Assembly (NCBI RefSeq): GCF_033101155.1
Contig: NZ_JAWMPX010000009.1
Span: forward strand, 106,702-170,701
Reading direction: 5' to 3'
Length of the DNA stretch: 64,000 bases
DNA from: Tropicimonas sp033101155
Lineage (GTDB): Bacteria; Pseudomonadota; Alphaproteobacteria; Rhodobacterales; Rhodobacteraceae
The translations under genes and the position numbers were made by a program. A model generated the notes under the pieces. It saw nothing but the letters and a program-made list of their open reading frames with translations. It was not told the origin of the DNA and made no database searches. This document shows positions 55,009 to 64,000 of the stretch, piece after piece (positions within the stretch are counted from its first letter, which is position 1; each line of letters starts with the position of its first letter).

Positions 55009-57477
55009 TCAGTTCAGGATTCTGGAGCGCAGGGCCCGATCGGTTTGCGGTCCGAAAGAGCCGTCCAATGCGCCGAAATAGGTTCCGTCGCGGTTCAGTA
55101 TCCGTTGAATTTCAATGCGCGTCCGGGGGGTCAGGCTTCCGGCATCCTGTAACAGCACCTCACGCGCCTGATCGGAGCCTGTGGACAGGGCAATCAGCAG
55201 GTTTGCCGCCGCTTCCACCGGGTCATATGGCACGCCCTCACCAGTGTCATAGAGGATGCCCAGATCCTTGTAGGCTTGCGGGCTTCCCAGATTTGCCGCG
55301 GCCTTGAACCAGTTCGCCGCTGCTTGCGGATTGTAGGGGATGTCCTCGGCATGAAGGTGCATTCCGGCGGCAAAATGCATGCCGGTCACATTGCCCGTCC
55401 GTCCGGCCTTCTCAAGCCAAGTGAGCGCCTCATAGGGGTCTTGCGCAACGAGATGCCCGCTCTTGTACATGATCCCGATCTGGCTCATGGCCTGTCCGCT
55501 GCCAAGCTCCGCCCCGGTCATTGCGGCGTCAAATGCTTCGGCGAGCATCCCGGCCTTGAAATATCCGCGCGCAATCTGGGCATAGAACCTGCGGGTGTCC
55601 GGCCACTCGGCGATGTCCTCGAGGCATTCGGAAATGACCCGATACGTCTCCAGATCCGCATATTCCACGCTCTGTTCCAGATCCGCGCGATCTGGGTCGC
55701 GTGGAGAGGCCGCGAAGCGGTCGCAATCCTGAACGGCATAGATCACGCGGGGCGACCTGTCTGGCCGTCTTGGTTGCCCGGCCTCCGATTTCGGAACGGG
55801 CGCGGGGGCCACAGGCGTCGCCGAGGCGACGTCTTCGCTCTCGCGGTCATAGCATTCCCAGTCGCTGAGGCAGGTCGGGTTCTCCATGTAGCCCGGGCGT
55901 GCAGGTGTCGATTGCGCGGCTCTGGCCCAGTATTCCACGCCGACGCTGTCTTCGCCCTCAAGAAACTCCGAAAGGTCCTCCATCGCGTCGCGATGCCCCG
56001 CTTTTGCCGCCGCGAGCCAATAATACTCTGTCTTGAGGCTATCCTTGGCGATGATGCCGTCTTCGCCGTCGAGATAGATGTCGCCAAGAAGGTACATCGC
56101 GTCGAGATGGCCATGCGCTGCGGCCTGCTCAAGCCAGAAAACCAGTTTCTCCATGCTCTGAGACACGCCAATGCCATCCTCATGCAGCATGGCCAGCAGG
56201 TACATGGCGTCCGGATCCTTGAATTCCACCGCCTTGAAGATCCAGCGGGCGGCCTCGGACTCGTCGCCGGGAACGCCGTGGCCCATGAGATGGGTCAGCC
56301 CAATGCGTAGCATTGCCCGCGCATTGCCGAGCTTCGCGGCGTTCGATTGCCAGTCCAGCGCCATGGCGCCGTCCTGTTCGATCCCACGCCCGAAGGCGAA
56401 GGCCGCCCCCAGCTCCGTCATCGCTCCGGAATGGCGTAGGGTTGCGGCCCGACGCAGATGTTCGACGCCCCATTCGAGACCGTCGGGGGTGTCCGATCCC
56501 ATCAACTCCATTCCGCGCTGGAAGAAGTCTTCCGCCCCTTCGGTGGGTTGGACATCCACCAGGTCATTGTCATTTGGCGCGACTGCGCCGTCGGTCGCCG
56601 GTGTTTCGTCGGTCAGTCGTTGGGAAAGCGATGGAACCACGACAGTCGTCGCCACTTGCTCCTGTGGAGCGGCGGCGGAGGGCTGGGAGCAGTTTTCCAC
56701 CAGGCATGTCTTGCCCATCGTCTGATCATAATAGGCCGGATGCTGTTGATGCCCGGCATGTGTCAGTGCCAGGCTGGCCGTTTCGAGTTGCGCCTCGGAG
56801 ATCGCATCTTCCAGAAATGCGCCGCTGCGGAGCCACGGCAGAAAAGCCCGTGTGAAGACAGACAATTGTTTGCCGGGCGGGTCGGTTGGCAGGCCGTCGA
56901 GCGCCTGTTCGCCCACCCCTGCCGAGAAGATCACGAAAGAGCCCCGGGCCACCGACACCGGAACAAGGCCGCGCGACATGGACGTGGATCGCGTGCCCGG
57001 GGGCGGCCTGAACGGGTTGTCGCGACACGCATCGACGATCGCAAGCGTGAGAGACGCACCGGCGGCCTCCAGCTCGTCAAGAACACCGGACCGACCGTCG
57101 CGCAGCGGGATCGACGCCCGTTTCAACTGTTTGTCGCTGGCCTGTTGCGGAGCGTCGGTCGGAACGAGGTAATTGACCTTGCCATCACTCCAGCCATGTC
57201 CGGAAAAAACGAAGGCAACCTCGTCTCCGGGGCGCATCCCCTCGGTGATACGATCAAGCGCGGCCCACATCTCCGCCCCGTCCAGATCGGTCAGATAGAG
57301 AGTGCTGTATCCAAGGTCTTCGAATGCGTCGCGATAGGCCTCGGCGTCTGTGTGGGTGTTGGAGAGCGGTTCAAGCTCATCATACGCTGCGTTGCCGACA
57401 ATCAGTGCGTGCCGTTCGGCGAAGCCGACAGCGGGGAAAAGTCCCCAAACGATTGCCACGATCAAACCAGCCCTCAC
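55009..57477 (-). CDS. Exported caspase-like protein with Sel1 repeats
   Basis: 822 residues. Signal peptide (1-20), a peptidase C14 (caspase) domain (about 22-240) with His94 in FSGHGW and Cys151 in DACRDNPF. A linker follows, then two blocks of Sel1/TPR-like repeats (about 310-530 and 610-760), and a C-terminal peptidoglycan-binding-like helix bundle (IEIQRILNRDGTYFGALDG). The dyad is intact, so it is likely an active protease outside the cytoplasm. Target unknown; the repeats may hold a partner. Confidence 0.85.
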   Translation of the reverse strand: MRAGLIVAIVWGLFPAVGFAERHALIVGNAAYDELEPLSNTHTDAEAYRDAFEDLGYSTLYLTDLDGAEMWAALDRITEGMRPGDEVAFVFSGHGWSDGKVNYLVPTDAPQQASDKQLKRASIPLRDGRSGVLDELEAAGASLTLAIVDACRDNPFRPPPGTRSTSMSRGLVPVSVARGSFVIFSAGVGEQALDGLPTDPPGKQLSVFTRAFLPWLRSGAFLEDAISEAQLETASLALTHAGHQQHPAYYDQTMGKTCLVENCSQPSAAAPQEQVATTVVVPSLSQRLTDETPATDGAVAPNDNDLVDVQPTEGAEDFFQRGMELMGSDTPDGLEWGVEHLRRAATLRHSGAMTELGAAFAFGRGIEQDGAMALDWQSNAAKLGNARAMLRIGLTHLMGHGVPGDESEAARWIFKAVEFKDPDAMYLLAMLHEDGIGVSQSMEKLVFWLEQAAAHGHLDAMYLLGDIYLDGEDGIIAKDSLKTEYYWLAAAKAGHRDAMEDLSEFLEGEDSVGVEYWARAAQSTPARPGYMENPTCLSDWECYDRESEDVASATPVAPAPVPKSEAGQPRRPDRSPRVIYAVQDCDRFAASPRDPDRADLEQSVEYADLETYRVISECLEDIAEWPDTRRFYAQIARGYFKAGMLAEAFDAAMTGAELGSGQAMSQIGIMYKSGHLVAQDPYEALTWLEKAGRTGNVTGMHFAAGMHLHAEDIPYNPQAAANWFKAAANLGSPQAYKDLGILYDTGEGVPYDPVEAAANLLIALSTGSDQAREVLLQDAGSLTPRTRIEIQRILNRDGTYFGALDGSFGPQTDRALRSRILN

Positions 57478-59209
57478 GGTTCATGCCCTCCTGACCAGAT
57501 GCAGACCGCGCGCCTCGATGCCTGTCGCAATCATTTACCCAACCAGATGTCATTGCAACTCCCATTTCGGGGCTGTCCCGGCCTTGAGCCATCTCCCGAG
57601 TTTATGACATCAAGACACGTAAGAACCCGCGGAGAAGCTGCGTCGGTTGATGCCTAACACCGCGAACCCTGATCAGGCGGGTCTTCGAACTCTTCATGGG
57701 CATTGACTTGAGCACCCACCATAGGCCCGGTGCTGCCGGTGATCCTCTGGTCATGTCGTTGTGCCAATTGAGCATAAGCGTGCACGAGTCATCAGTGAGT
57801 ACGAATTTATCGCCAGATAAATTGTTTAATATCAATATATTGAGGTTTATTCCAAATAGCTGTGTCACCTTAAGCTGGAGTGCCCCCAATGAAGTGGTCC
57901 ACCAACTGGGATAGATTTATCCAGTTTTCAGGTGGACCAAGCGATGGCTGGAAAGCGAGACAGACCCGAAGAGATCGTGCTGAAGCTGCGACAGGTTGTC
58001 CGCCGTCGCATCTCCCGGCGATCCTCAGCAATGTCGCGCATCGCGTGGATGCGACCTCGGGGCTGGATGCAGTAGCCGGTTCCGGCACGCCGCGCGCGGG
58101 GGCGGACATGGGGCGCGGACGATCGCGTGCGCCGACCTTGTGATACAGGCTGTGATACACACCAAGATGAGGTATGGCGATTCGAGCCCGACGGGCGATC
58201 TACGCAGTTGATTTTGTTGTAATTTTCTTGGATCATTGCTGGGGTGTTAGGATACCCATGTAGCCCCATGTCCCCCACCAGTTTCCCTCCCGCTCCAACC
58301 AAACTGGGGCATAAACTGGGGCCTTTGGCGGGTGAGCCTGGGGCGGTTTGGGGGAACCGTGGACCCGGTGGTGGACCCCGGACGGGTGGTGGGCTGGGGG
58401 TGCCACCTGGAGCAGCTAGCCCAGACCGGACGTTGGAGGAAGGCGCGGCGAACGACGGTGACGAGCCCAATGTGACGGATGCTGCGGGACCCTCCGACGA
58501 CAGATATGCGGACAATGCCGCCGTTCGCCCGGCCGACTTGAACAGCCGCGAACTGCGCATTTCTGCCGTTCGCAGTGTATGAACGCTTCGCGCGCTCAGC
58601 GTCTTCCTCTGAAACCGAAGCCGCCATTCATGGTCACTGCGGCGATTGGCAATGAAGGGCCTGTCCTGACGAATCCGCGGTCGGCATGAACTGGCAGAAG
58701 CCGCCACCGCGGACCTTTGCGGCGCAAATGAATGCGGCGGGTTCACGAAGGCCGTCCTCCGCAAGGAAGGCGGATACGGGAGCTTGTCCGAGTCCAATGG
58801 CAACGACCGGTGGACGCGACAAACCGATTGTTCACCCCTTCTGCGAAGCCGAAGGAAGATACATGTCGCTCGTGCAGCCACTGGATTTTCTCGATGCGAG
58901 ACATTTCATGGTTCAGCTCCAGGGAAACTCGAACCGGCCAAGAGCAACTCGCCTTGAAGACCCCCGCCGGCGCAACCGAGACATCTTGGACGACGAAACG
59001 CGGACCGTGGTGCAGCGCCTTGTCGGAGAGCGTGAAGATCGGGATCGGAACCGGAACGCCAAGGAATCTCCGGCGCGGTCCTACGGTCCTTGGAAAACGC
59101 AGTCTGCGGCTTTAGGGTCCTTCCCGAGGTTGACCAGTGTAGCCGCCTCCATGATCGGAGGCTGCAGCGGGCAGGTTTGCACCGTTGGTCCAGATATGGA
59201 TGAGGTAGC
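57478..59209. other. Gene-poor scar region
   Basis: 1.7 kb without a supported gene. 57478-57760 is GC-rich and unassigned. About 57770-57870 is AT-rich, unlike all else here. 57876-57998 is an IS3-type fragment. 58000-59209 has GC-rich sequence with tandem CTGGGGC-type words (58310-58360) and an open frame on the minus strand at 58743-59111 without a start codon. It is likely an old insertion and deletion site. Confidence 0.5.
57876..57998 (+). mobile_element. IS3-family element, left-end fragment
   Basis: Starts TGGAGTGCCCCCAATGAAG. At 57944 comes ATG and 18 codons reading MAGKRDRPEEIVLKLRQV, the start of IS3-type OrfA, after which similarity ends near 57998. TGGTCCACC at 57895-57903 is the exact complement of GGTGGACCA at 57931-57939. 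Truncated and inactive. Confidence 0.6.
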
Positions 59210-59485
59210 GTGGCCAAGGAACTCTCTTCGAGCATGGCGGAACTAGCCTCCGCGATTCGGGCCCATCCCAACCCGGTTCAGGTCGCACTATGCGGTTTCG
59301 ATCTTTGGCTGGAGGTGCTGGGGAGCGGCCACGCCAAGGGACGGGACTTCGTGGCTGGCGGAAAGCTGGCGACGGGCGAGGAGTTGCCTACCGCTCTCAA
59401 AGTGCCCATTATGGTGATCGGAGATCGTATTGTCATTAGTTTCGACCCGACACTGCCGCCGGACGATTTCCTGCTGAAACCCTGA
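59210..59485 (+). CDS. Small hypothetical protein next to PAAR gene
   Basis: 91 residues from a GTG; an ATG at 59234 is possible. Two short helices then a beta-rich part (LKVPIMVIGDRIVISFDP). Not recognised. It lies 37 bp before the PAAR gene and in the same direction, so it may be an adaptor or effector partner. Confidence 0.55.
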   Translation: MAKELSSSMAELASAIRAHPNPVQVALCGFDLWLEVLGSGHAKGRDFVAGGKLATGEELPTALKVPIMVIGDRIVISFDPTLPPDDFLLKP

Positions 59486-59522
59486 ATGCCAACCGGGCGC
59501 GAGTACGGAGGACCGGACACCC

Positions 59523-59909
59523 ATGCCACCTGCCGCACGAATGATGGACATGGTCTTGCAGACCGCGCCTCATTGCCACGCGCCGATTCACCCGCCAGCG
59601 CCCACACCAACTCCGGTTCCACATCCGGCGCTTCCATTGCCGATCATGCCACCCTGCGCGGTAACCACCCTGATCGGCGGCATGCCCGCGGCGCGGGTGA
59701 CGGACATGACAAAGATTTGCACGCTGATCCCCTGCGTCCCGGCCGGTCCAGGGCTGATCGTCAAGGGATCCGCCACGGTGCTCATCCAGAAACTGCCAGC
59801 TGCGCGGCTGGGGGATATGTCATCGCATCCGAGCTGTGTCGCGCCCATTCCCTCCCCTGTCGGCCAGATCATTCCGCCCTGCTGCCCAACCGTCATGATC
59901 GGCGGCTGA
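59523..59909 (+). CDS. PAAR-domain spike protein
   Basis: 128 residues. Three PAAR motifs: MPPAARMMDM (1-10), MPAARVTDM (54-62) and LPAARLGDM (91-99), with Cys and His (18-19, 66, 105) and Gly-rich turns. PAAR proteins cap the VgrG spike of type VI secretion or related injection systems. No toxin is fused, and no VgrG, Hcp or sheath gene is present here. Confidence 0.85.
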   Translation: MPPAARMMDMVLQTAPHCHAPIHPPAPTPTPVPHPALPLPIMPPCAVTTLIGGMPAARVTDMTKICTLIPCVPAGPGLIVKGSATVLIQKLPAARLGDMSSHPSCVAPIPSPVGQIIPPCCPTVMIGG

Positions 59910-59913
59910 CCAG

Positions 59914-60981
59914 ATGCGCGAGACTGTTTTTGAGGCATTGGCGCCGGTCTGCCCGCGCTGTCTGCACGGGGCCGAGCAGCGGTCGCCGCTGGTAGTCGCC
60001 GACAGGCTGGAGACACGCGCGGATCACCTGTGGCACGGCACGCTCCATTGTTCCAACCCGTCCTGCTGGCTCGAATTCCCGGTGATCGATGGCATTCCGA
60101 TCATCGTCGCCGATCCGGCAGCCGCACTTGCAAACGCCCAGTCGCAACTCCTGCGCCGCGACATGCTTCCGGCCCCGATCGCCGGTGTTCTTGCCGATGC
60201 CCTCGGAGCGGGTGGGGAGTATGACCTTACGCGGCAACATTTGAGCCTCTATGCTGGCGACCATTTCGCAGATTGGGCGCCGGAGTCGCGCCCGGCAAAT
60301 GTGGTCGAAACCCTGTCCAGGGGCTTTGATATCCTCGGGGAAATTCCCGATGGACCCGCGATTGACCTTGGGGGATCGGTCGGACGCGGCGGGTGGGAAT
60401 TGTCACGGCGCGGGCTCGCGCCTGTTGTCGTGGCGGATCTGAACATCCCGATGATGCGCCTCGGTCAGGCGCTGGCTCTGGAGGGCCACATCGAGATCGA
60501 CCTGCGCCGTGTCGGTGTCGTTTATGACCGGGTGCGCATAGACCTGCCCGAGGACGCAGGGGCGTCGCCGGATTTCTGGGCCATCGACGCGATGATGCTG
60601 CCATTCACGGAGGACGCGTTTTCTCTGGCGGCCGCGATCAACCTCGTTGATTGCGTAGCAAACCCGACGGCCGTCTTGTCTGAAATGGCGCGGACCCTGG
60701 CGCCGGGTGCCGGGGCTATCCTGTCGACTCCTTATGACTGGGCTCCCAATGCGACGGAAATCAGCTTGTGGCTCGGAGGTCATTCGCAGCGCGGCCCGAC
60801 AGCCGGCGCCAGCGAGCCTATCCTGAGGCAGACATTGCTCCAGGCTGGCCTGCCCATCGTCGGGGAGGTGTTGGACGCCCCCTGGCGCCTCAGGATGCAT
60901 GCCCGCGCGGTCATGGAGTACAGCCTGCACCTTCTGGCCTGCCGACGGGACGGAGGATCCCGGGAACGGCCGTTCAGTTAA
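59914..60981 (+). CDS. Trm112-like zinc domain fused to methyltransferase
   Basis: 355 residues. Residues 10-65: zinc-ribbon type, C13-x2-C16 and C46-x4-C51, then FPVIDGIPII as in Trm112/YcaR. Residues 125-350: SAM methyltransferase with IDLGGSVGRGGWELSRRG and a post-motif FTEDAFSLAAAINLVDCVANP, then LAPGAGAILSTPYDW. Substrate unknown. It starts 4 bp after the PAAR stop, so they are cotranscribed. Confidence 0.75.
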   Translation: MRETVFEALAPVCPRCLHGAEQRSPLVVADRLETRADHLWHGTLHCSNPSCWLEFPVIDGIPIIVADPAAALANAQSQLLRRDMLPAPIAGVLADALGAGGEYDLTRQHLSLYAGDHFADWAPESRPANVVETLSRGFDILGEIPDGPAIDLGGSVGRGGWELSRRGLAPVVVADLNIPMMRLGQALALEGHIEIDLRRVGVVYDRVRIDLPEDAGASPDFWAIDAMMLPFTEDAFSLAAAINLVDCVANPTAVLSEMARTLAPGAGAILSTPYDWAPNATEISLWLGGHSQRGPTAGASEPILRQTLLQAGLPIVGEVLDAPWRLRMHARAVMEYSLHLLACRRDGGSRERPFS

Positions 60982-61059
60982 GGCGGCGACATCAGGACGA
61001 TTTCGGGCAAGTGGACGGCGTCCCGACACGCGTGGCACAATGTCGAAGGAGCGAAGGAT

Positions 61060-62346
61060 ATGCATATCGTCTTTCTGGAAATCGACACCGAGGCGGAGTG
61101 GGCTGTTTGCTCCCTCGGCCCCGCCTTTCTGGCCGGGGTTGCGCGAGAAGCCGGCCACAGCGCGGAACTGTTGAGGATTGGGAGTGACTGGACGAACGAA
61201 CATGTCGTCCGGATGGTCAGCAATAGGGAGCCCGATCTTCTCGGAATGTCGCTGACAAGCCGGCAATGGTTGCGCGGGCGTGAGATTGCCGGCCTCCTGC
61301 GGGAGGCTGGAGACTGGCCTATGATTGCCGGCGGTCTGCATGCCACATTCTCGCCCGAGCGCGTCCTGGAGGCACCCGGGTTCGATGCGGTGTGCCTCGG
61401 CGAGGGCGAAGCCCCGTTCGTGGCACTGTTGGCTCACCTGTCCTCTGGAGGACAAATCCGCGATGCAAGTTTGCGAAACATCTGGGTCGATGGCGGTACG
61501 CATCCCGGTCTTGCTCCACCGATCCCGGAGATCGACTCCATTCCTTTCATGGCCCGCGACATGCTCGACGAGCATCCCGGCGTCGTGCACATGGCGACCC
61601 AACGCGGATGCCCCTTTCCCTGCACCTATTGCGCGGCGCGTATGTACGACCAACTCTATGAAGGCATCGGTTCCTACGGGCGGCGTCGCTCTGTTGAAAA
61701 TGTCATGGCCGAGTTGACGGCGATCGCGAATGCCGGCCCCCTTCACTACGTCATCTTCCTCGATGACACTTTCACGATCCATCACCCCTGGGTGTTCGAG
61801 TTTTGCGAGGTCTTTCCGCGGAAGGCAGGCGTGGGTTTCTCGATCCATGCCAGGGCCGAGACCATGAACCCGAAACTGATCGACGCGCTTGCCCGGGCAG
61901 GGTGCAAACACGTGGTCTACGGCGTCGAAAGCGGATCGGAACGGATACGACGCGACGTGATGAAGCGGCCGGTATCGAACGACCGGTTGATCGATGTCTT
62001 TCGACGGACACGGGAGGCCGGTATCATGGCTACTGCCAACTACATGCTGGGCATTCCGGGAGAAAAGCCGGCTGACCTTGTCGCAACCATGGAACTGCAC
62101 AGCGACCTGCGACCACTCGATTTCGGGTATTTCGTCTTCTATCCCTTCCCGGGAACACAGCTGTTCGAGCTATGCCGTCAGAATGGATATCTTCCCGAGA
62201 AGTGGGAGGAAATGCCGGCACGCCATGATCGGTCCATCCTGGATTTGCCAGACCTGAGTCCGGAAGACATCACGAACGCCTACGCAAAATGGGGTCGGAT
62301 TCGTGAAGCCGAAACGCGAGCACGGACAGTTGTGAAACGCAATTGA
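61060..62346 (+). CDS. B12-binding-type radical SAM enzyme
   Basis: 428 residues. N-terminal cobalamin-binding-like domain (1-130) without a clear DxHxxG, ending GLGEG-like CLGEGEAPF; radical SAM domain (about 175-400) with C184-x3-C188-x2-C191 (CPFPCTYC), and GVESGSERIRRDVMKRP. Family members do methylations or rearrangements, or other radical chemistry. AAGGAG ribosome site. 78 bp after the methyltransferase gene. Confidence 0.85.
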   Translation: MHIVFLEIDTEAEWAVCSLGPAFLAGVAREAGHSAELLRIGSDWTNEHVVRMVSNREPDLLGMSLTSRQWLRGREIAGLLREAGDWPMIAGGLHATFSPERVLEAPGFDAVCLGEGEAPFVALLAHLSSGGQIRDASLRNIWVDGGTHPGLAPPIPEIDSIPFMARDMLDEHPGVVHMATQRGCPFPCTYCAARMYDQLYEGIGSYGRRRSVENVMAELTAIANAGPLHYVIFLDDTFTIHHPWVFEFCEVFPRKAGVGFSIHARAETMNPKLIDALARAGCKHVVYGVESGSERIRRDVMKRPVSNDRLIDVFRRTREAGIMATANYMLGIPGEKPADLVATMELHSDLRPLDFGYFVFYPFPGTQLFELCRQNGYLPEKWEEMPARHDRSILDLPDLSPEDITNAYAKWGRIREAETRARTVVKRN

Positions 62347-62573
62347 CCTTGCCGAGATGATCGCTGGTGCATCGAGGTCTATCCAAGCGAGAACAACGGG
62401 AGCGGCGTAGCTGGAAATGTCAGTTCGCGTGATTCCCTTGGCCTATCAGGGTGACCGTCCGGTGAGGTTGCTCTGGCGCGGCCTGCATGTTCTTGGTTAC
62501 GCTGCCAGTTCTCCCAAATTTAGCCACCCAATCAGGGAAAGGGGCCGGAGCCAATTGGCGCTCCAACGTCGGT

Positions 62574-63947
62574 TCAGGGTTGCCAGAGAGCGGTGTTGGC
62601 GTGGAATTGGGACCAGGCAAACCAGAAGGCCTGGTGGCTGCCCAGATCTGATCCGTCTTGATCGACGGCGCGGATTCCACCGGCATCCAACTGCAACACG
62701 ACATTCTCAAACCGGACGTCTGCACCGTCTCGAAGGGCCAGCATTGCGGTGCTGCGCTGGAAGGCGACTGGGGTTCCAGACGCGGCAATAACTCCGATGA
62801 CGTCCTCCTGAACGGGCAACCGGGGATCGACGTCGCCAACCGGGAAGATCGGCCCATCCGCATCCCTGCCTTCGCGGAAGTCGAAATCGCGTCCCAGGGC
62901 GTATTCCTCCAACAGCACGGTCGTCTCCGGATGCTGTGCCTTCCATGTGCCCCAATCGGTCGTGATCACGGTGGCCTGGTTCAGCTGCACGCCCTTCTCT
63001 GCCAGGGGCCCGGTCACCGCCTTGCCGAGAAATGTATCGAACACGGAGTAGGTCTGGAGATCGTACATCACCTTGTTGGATCGGCTCAAAAGGCCTGAGG
63101 TGCGCAAGACGGGGCGCTCCATTCCCGGCTGCAATTCATCGGTGAAATAGGCTTGGGCCGCACCGCACAGGGTGCAGTAGGGAATGCCCAGGTCGCGCCC
63201 GCCCAGCGTGTCATTCACCATCTCGCGGACTTCCATGATCTGTCTGGGATAGGCCCGGTATTCGCCGTTCACCTCGATGCCAAAGACAATGTCGTCATCG
63301 TCCAGCCACGTGGCTTCATCGGCGGAACTCACGCGCGGATTGTCCGCGGCTGGGATGCAATTGCAGGGCGTGTCCGTGGTGTCATAGGGGCGGTCGTCAA
63401 TCAAAACCCCACCCCATGAAACCAGGCGCCAGTCGATGTCACCTTCGACAAGGATACGCTCCCAGCCGGGTACGAAATTCGTGAAGATGGCCCGCTTCGT
63501 GTTCAGGTATCCGGGATAGGCGGGAATGTCCCAGGCAATCAGATGATCCGTCAACTCGTGCCAGCGGTCCGGTGTCTGCAGGTCCAGACCCAACAGGCTC
63601 GCAGCGGTGTCGGCCAGGGCATTGTCAAATCCCTGGCGCCAGGTGAAGCGCATCAAATCGGTGATAGCCCAAGCAAGACGAGGGTCCCCCGACGCCTTGA
63701 TTTCACCGAGGGCAAGGGTCTGATCGCGCCCCCATGAAGAGGTTTCGAGGCTTTCCACGAAGACGGTGCCTACCGCCCGCGCCAGATCTTCTGATAGCTC
63801 TCCAGATGGAATGCCGGCTGGCGGCGCACCGAACGCTTCAAGAACATAGTCTGGCGTCTTGCTGTCGTTATTCGCTGATACCTGGGATGGAAAGCCGAGC
63901 CCGAGGACCATCAGACTGATGAGTGCTGCGTGAAAACCAAAGCGCAT
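62574..63947 (-). CDS. Exported DUF3179 protein
   Basis: 457 residues; signal peptide (1-25) and the DUF3179 domain. Marker GIPYCTLCGAAQAY (about 256-269) with a Cys pair, plus conserved RQIMEVREMVND and ATVITTDWGTW. Function of the family is not known. The ATG at 63947 follows AAAGG. Convergent with the radical SAM gene; 227 bp between them show nothing. Confidence 0.85.
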   Translation of the reverse strand: MRFGFHAALISLMVLGLGFPSQVSANNDSKTPDYVLEAFGAPPAGIPSGELSEDLARAVGTVFVESLETSSWGRDQTLALGEIKASGDPRLAWAITDLMRFTWRQGFDNALADTAASLLGLDLQTPDRWHELTDHLIAWDIPAYPGYLNTKRAIFTNFVPGWERILVEGDIDWRLVSWGGVLIDDRPYDTTDTPCNCIPAADNPRVSSADEATWLDDDDIVFGIEVNGEYRAYPRQIMEVREMVNDTLGGRDLGIPYCTLCGAAQAYFTDELQPGMERPVLRTSGLLSRSNKVMYDLQTYSVFDTFLGKAVTGPLAEKGVQLNQATVITTDWGTWKAQHPETTVLLEEYALGRDFDFREGRDADGPIFPVGDVDPRLPVQEDVIGVIAASGTPVAFQRSTAMLALRDGADVRFENVVLQLDAGGIRAVDQDGSDLGSHQAFWFAWSQFHANTALWQP

Positions 63948-64000
63948 GGCGAGCCTTTCAGACGTCTTGTCGGGTTGTTCGGCGGATGTGTCCGTCCCGT

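Noticed and set aside
58180..58210. TTCGAGCCC as part of a tRNA T-arm or an attachment site
   Set aside because: No pairing T-stem and no acceptor or anticodon stems around it.
58743..59111. Open frame of 123 codons on the minus strand in the scar region
   Set aside because: It reads like protein in part, but has no start codon with a ribosome site near its beginning and no recognised family. It may be a gene remnant.

Overview
This window looks like chromosomal DNA of a high-GC alphaproteobacterium of the Rhodobacteraceae/Roseobacter type. The signs are the atpHAGDC order with F0 genes elsewhere, a pentahaem TorC/DorC with a DMSO-reductase-family terminal reductase, a norCBQDEF operon, and a nosRZDFYLX operon with a Tat-exported clade I-like NosZ. 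The genes describe a facultative anaerobe that respires TMAO/DMSO, NO and N2O. No tRNA, rRNA, CRISPR array or complete insertion sequence was recognised.

Layout. 1-3081: clpA (partial), gloB and a methyltransferase. 3664-8503: the ordinary F1-ATPase operon atpHAGDC, ended by a strong terminator. 8983-11046: a YbgC-type thioesterase and three poorly known proteins. 11350-21702: a P2-type cation ATPase, an alpha/beta hydrolase and a complete nine-gene N-type rotary ATPase operon (atpDCQRBEFAG). Fnr/FixK-like palindromes lie in front of the P-type ATPase and the N-ATPase operon. 22066-22722: a GIY-YIG-like protein. 23095-30992: a TMAO/DMSO respiration locus (torC, torA, a monohaem cytochrome, a soluble hybrid kinase, and divergent torR). 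31050-33604: two membrane-linked alpha/beta hydrolases.

33950-51617 is the denitrification region: a small lipoprotein, a Dnr/NnrR-type regulator, norFEDQBC, nnrS with a divergent small membrane protein, and nosXLYFDZR headed by a Cys-rich small protein. Near-identical TTRAC-N4-GTCAA sites stand before norC, before nnrS and before the first nos gene, so one Dnr-like regulator probably controls all three. 51888-53608: a LysR regulator and a divergent atypical SDR. 54053-57477: three secreted proteins (NADase-type glycan-binding fold, SH3, caspase-Sel1). 57478-59209 is a gene-poor scar with an AT-rich pocket and the first part of an IS3-type element. 59210-63947: a small protein, an orphan PAAR protein, a Trm112-like/methyltransferase fusion, a B12-type radical SAM enzyme and a DUF3179 protein.

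How it fits together. TorR/TorS controls torCA through two repeat arrays with identical 33/10/11-bp spacing. A Dnr-type protein controls NO and N2O reduction. The P-type ATPase and the N-ATPase may be ion pumps induced when oxygen is low. The least explained parts are the TorC-domain paralogue with the soluble kinase, the PAAR-methyltransferase-radical SAM cluster, and the secreted caspase cluster.
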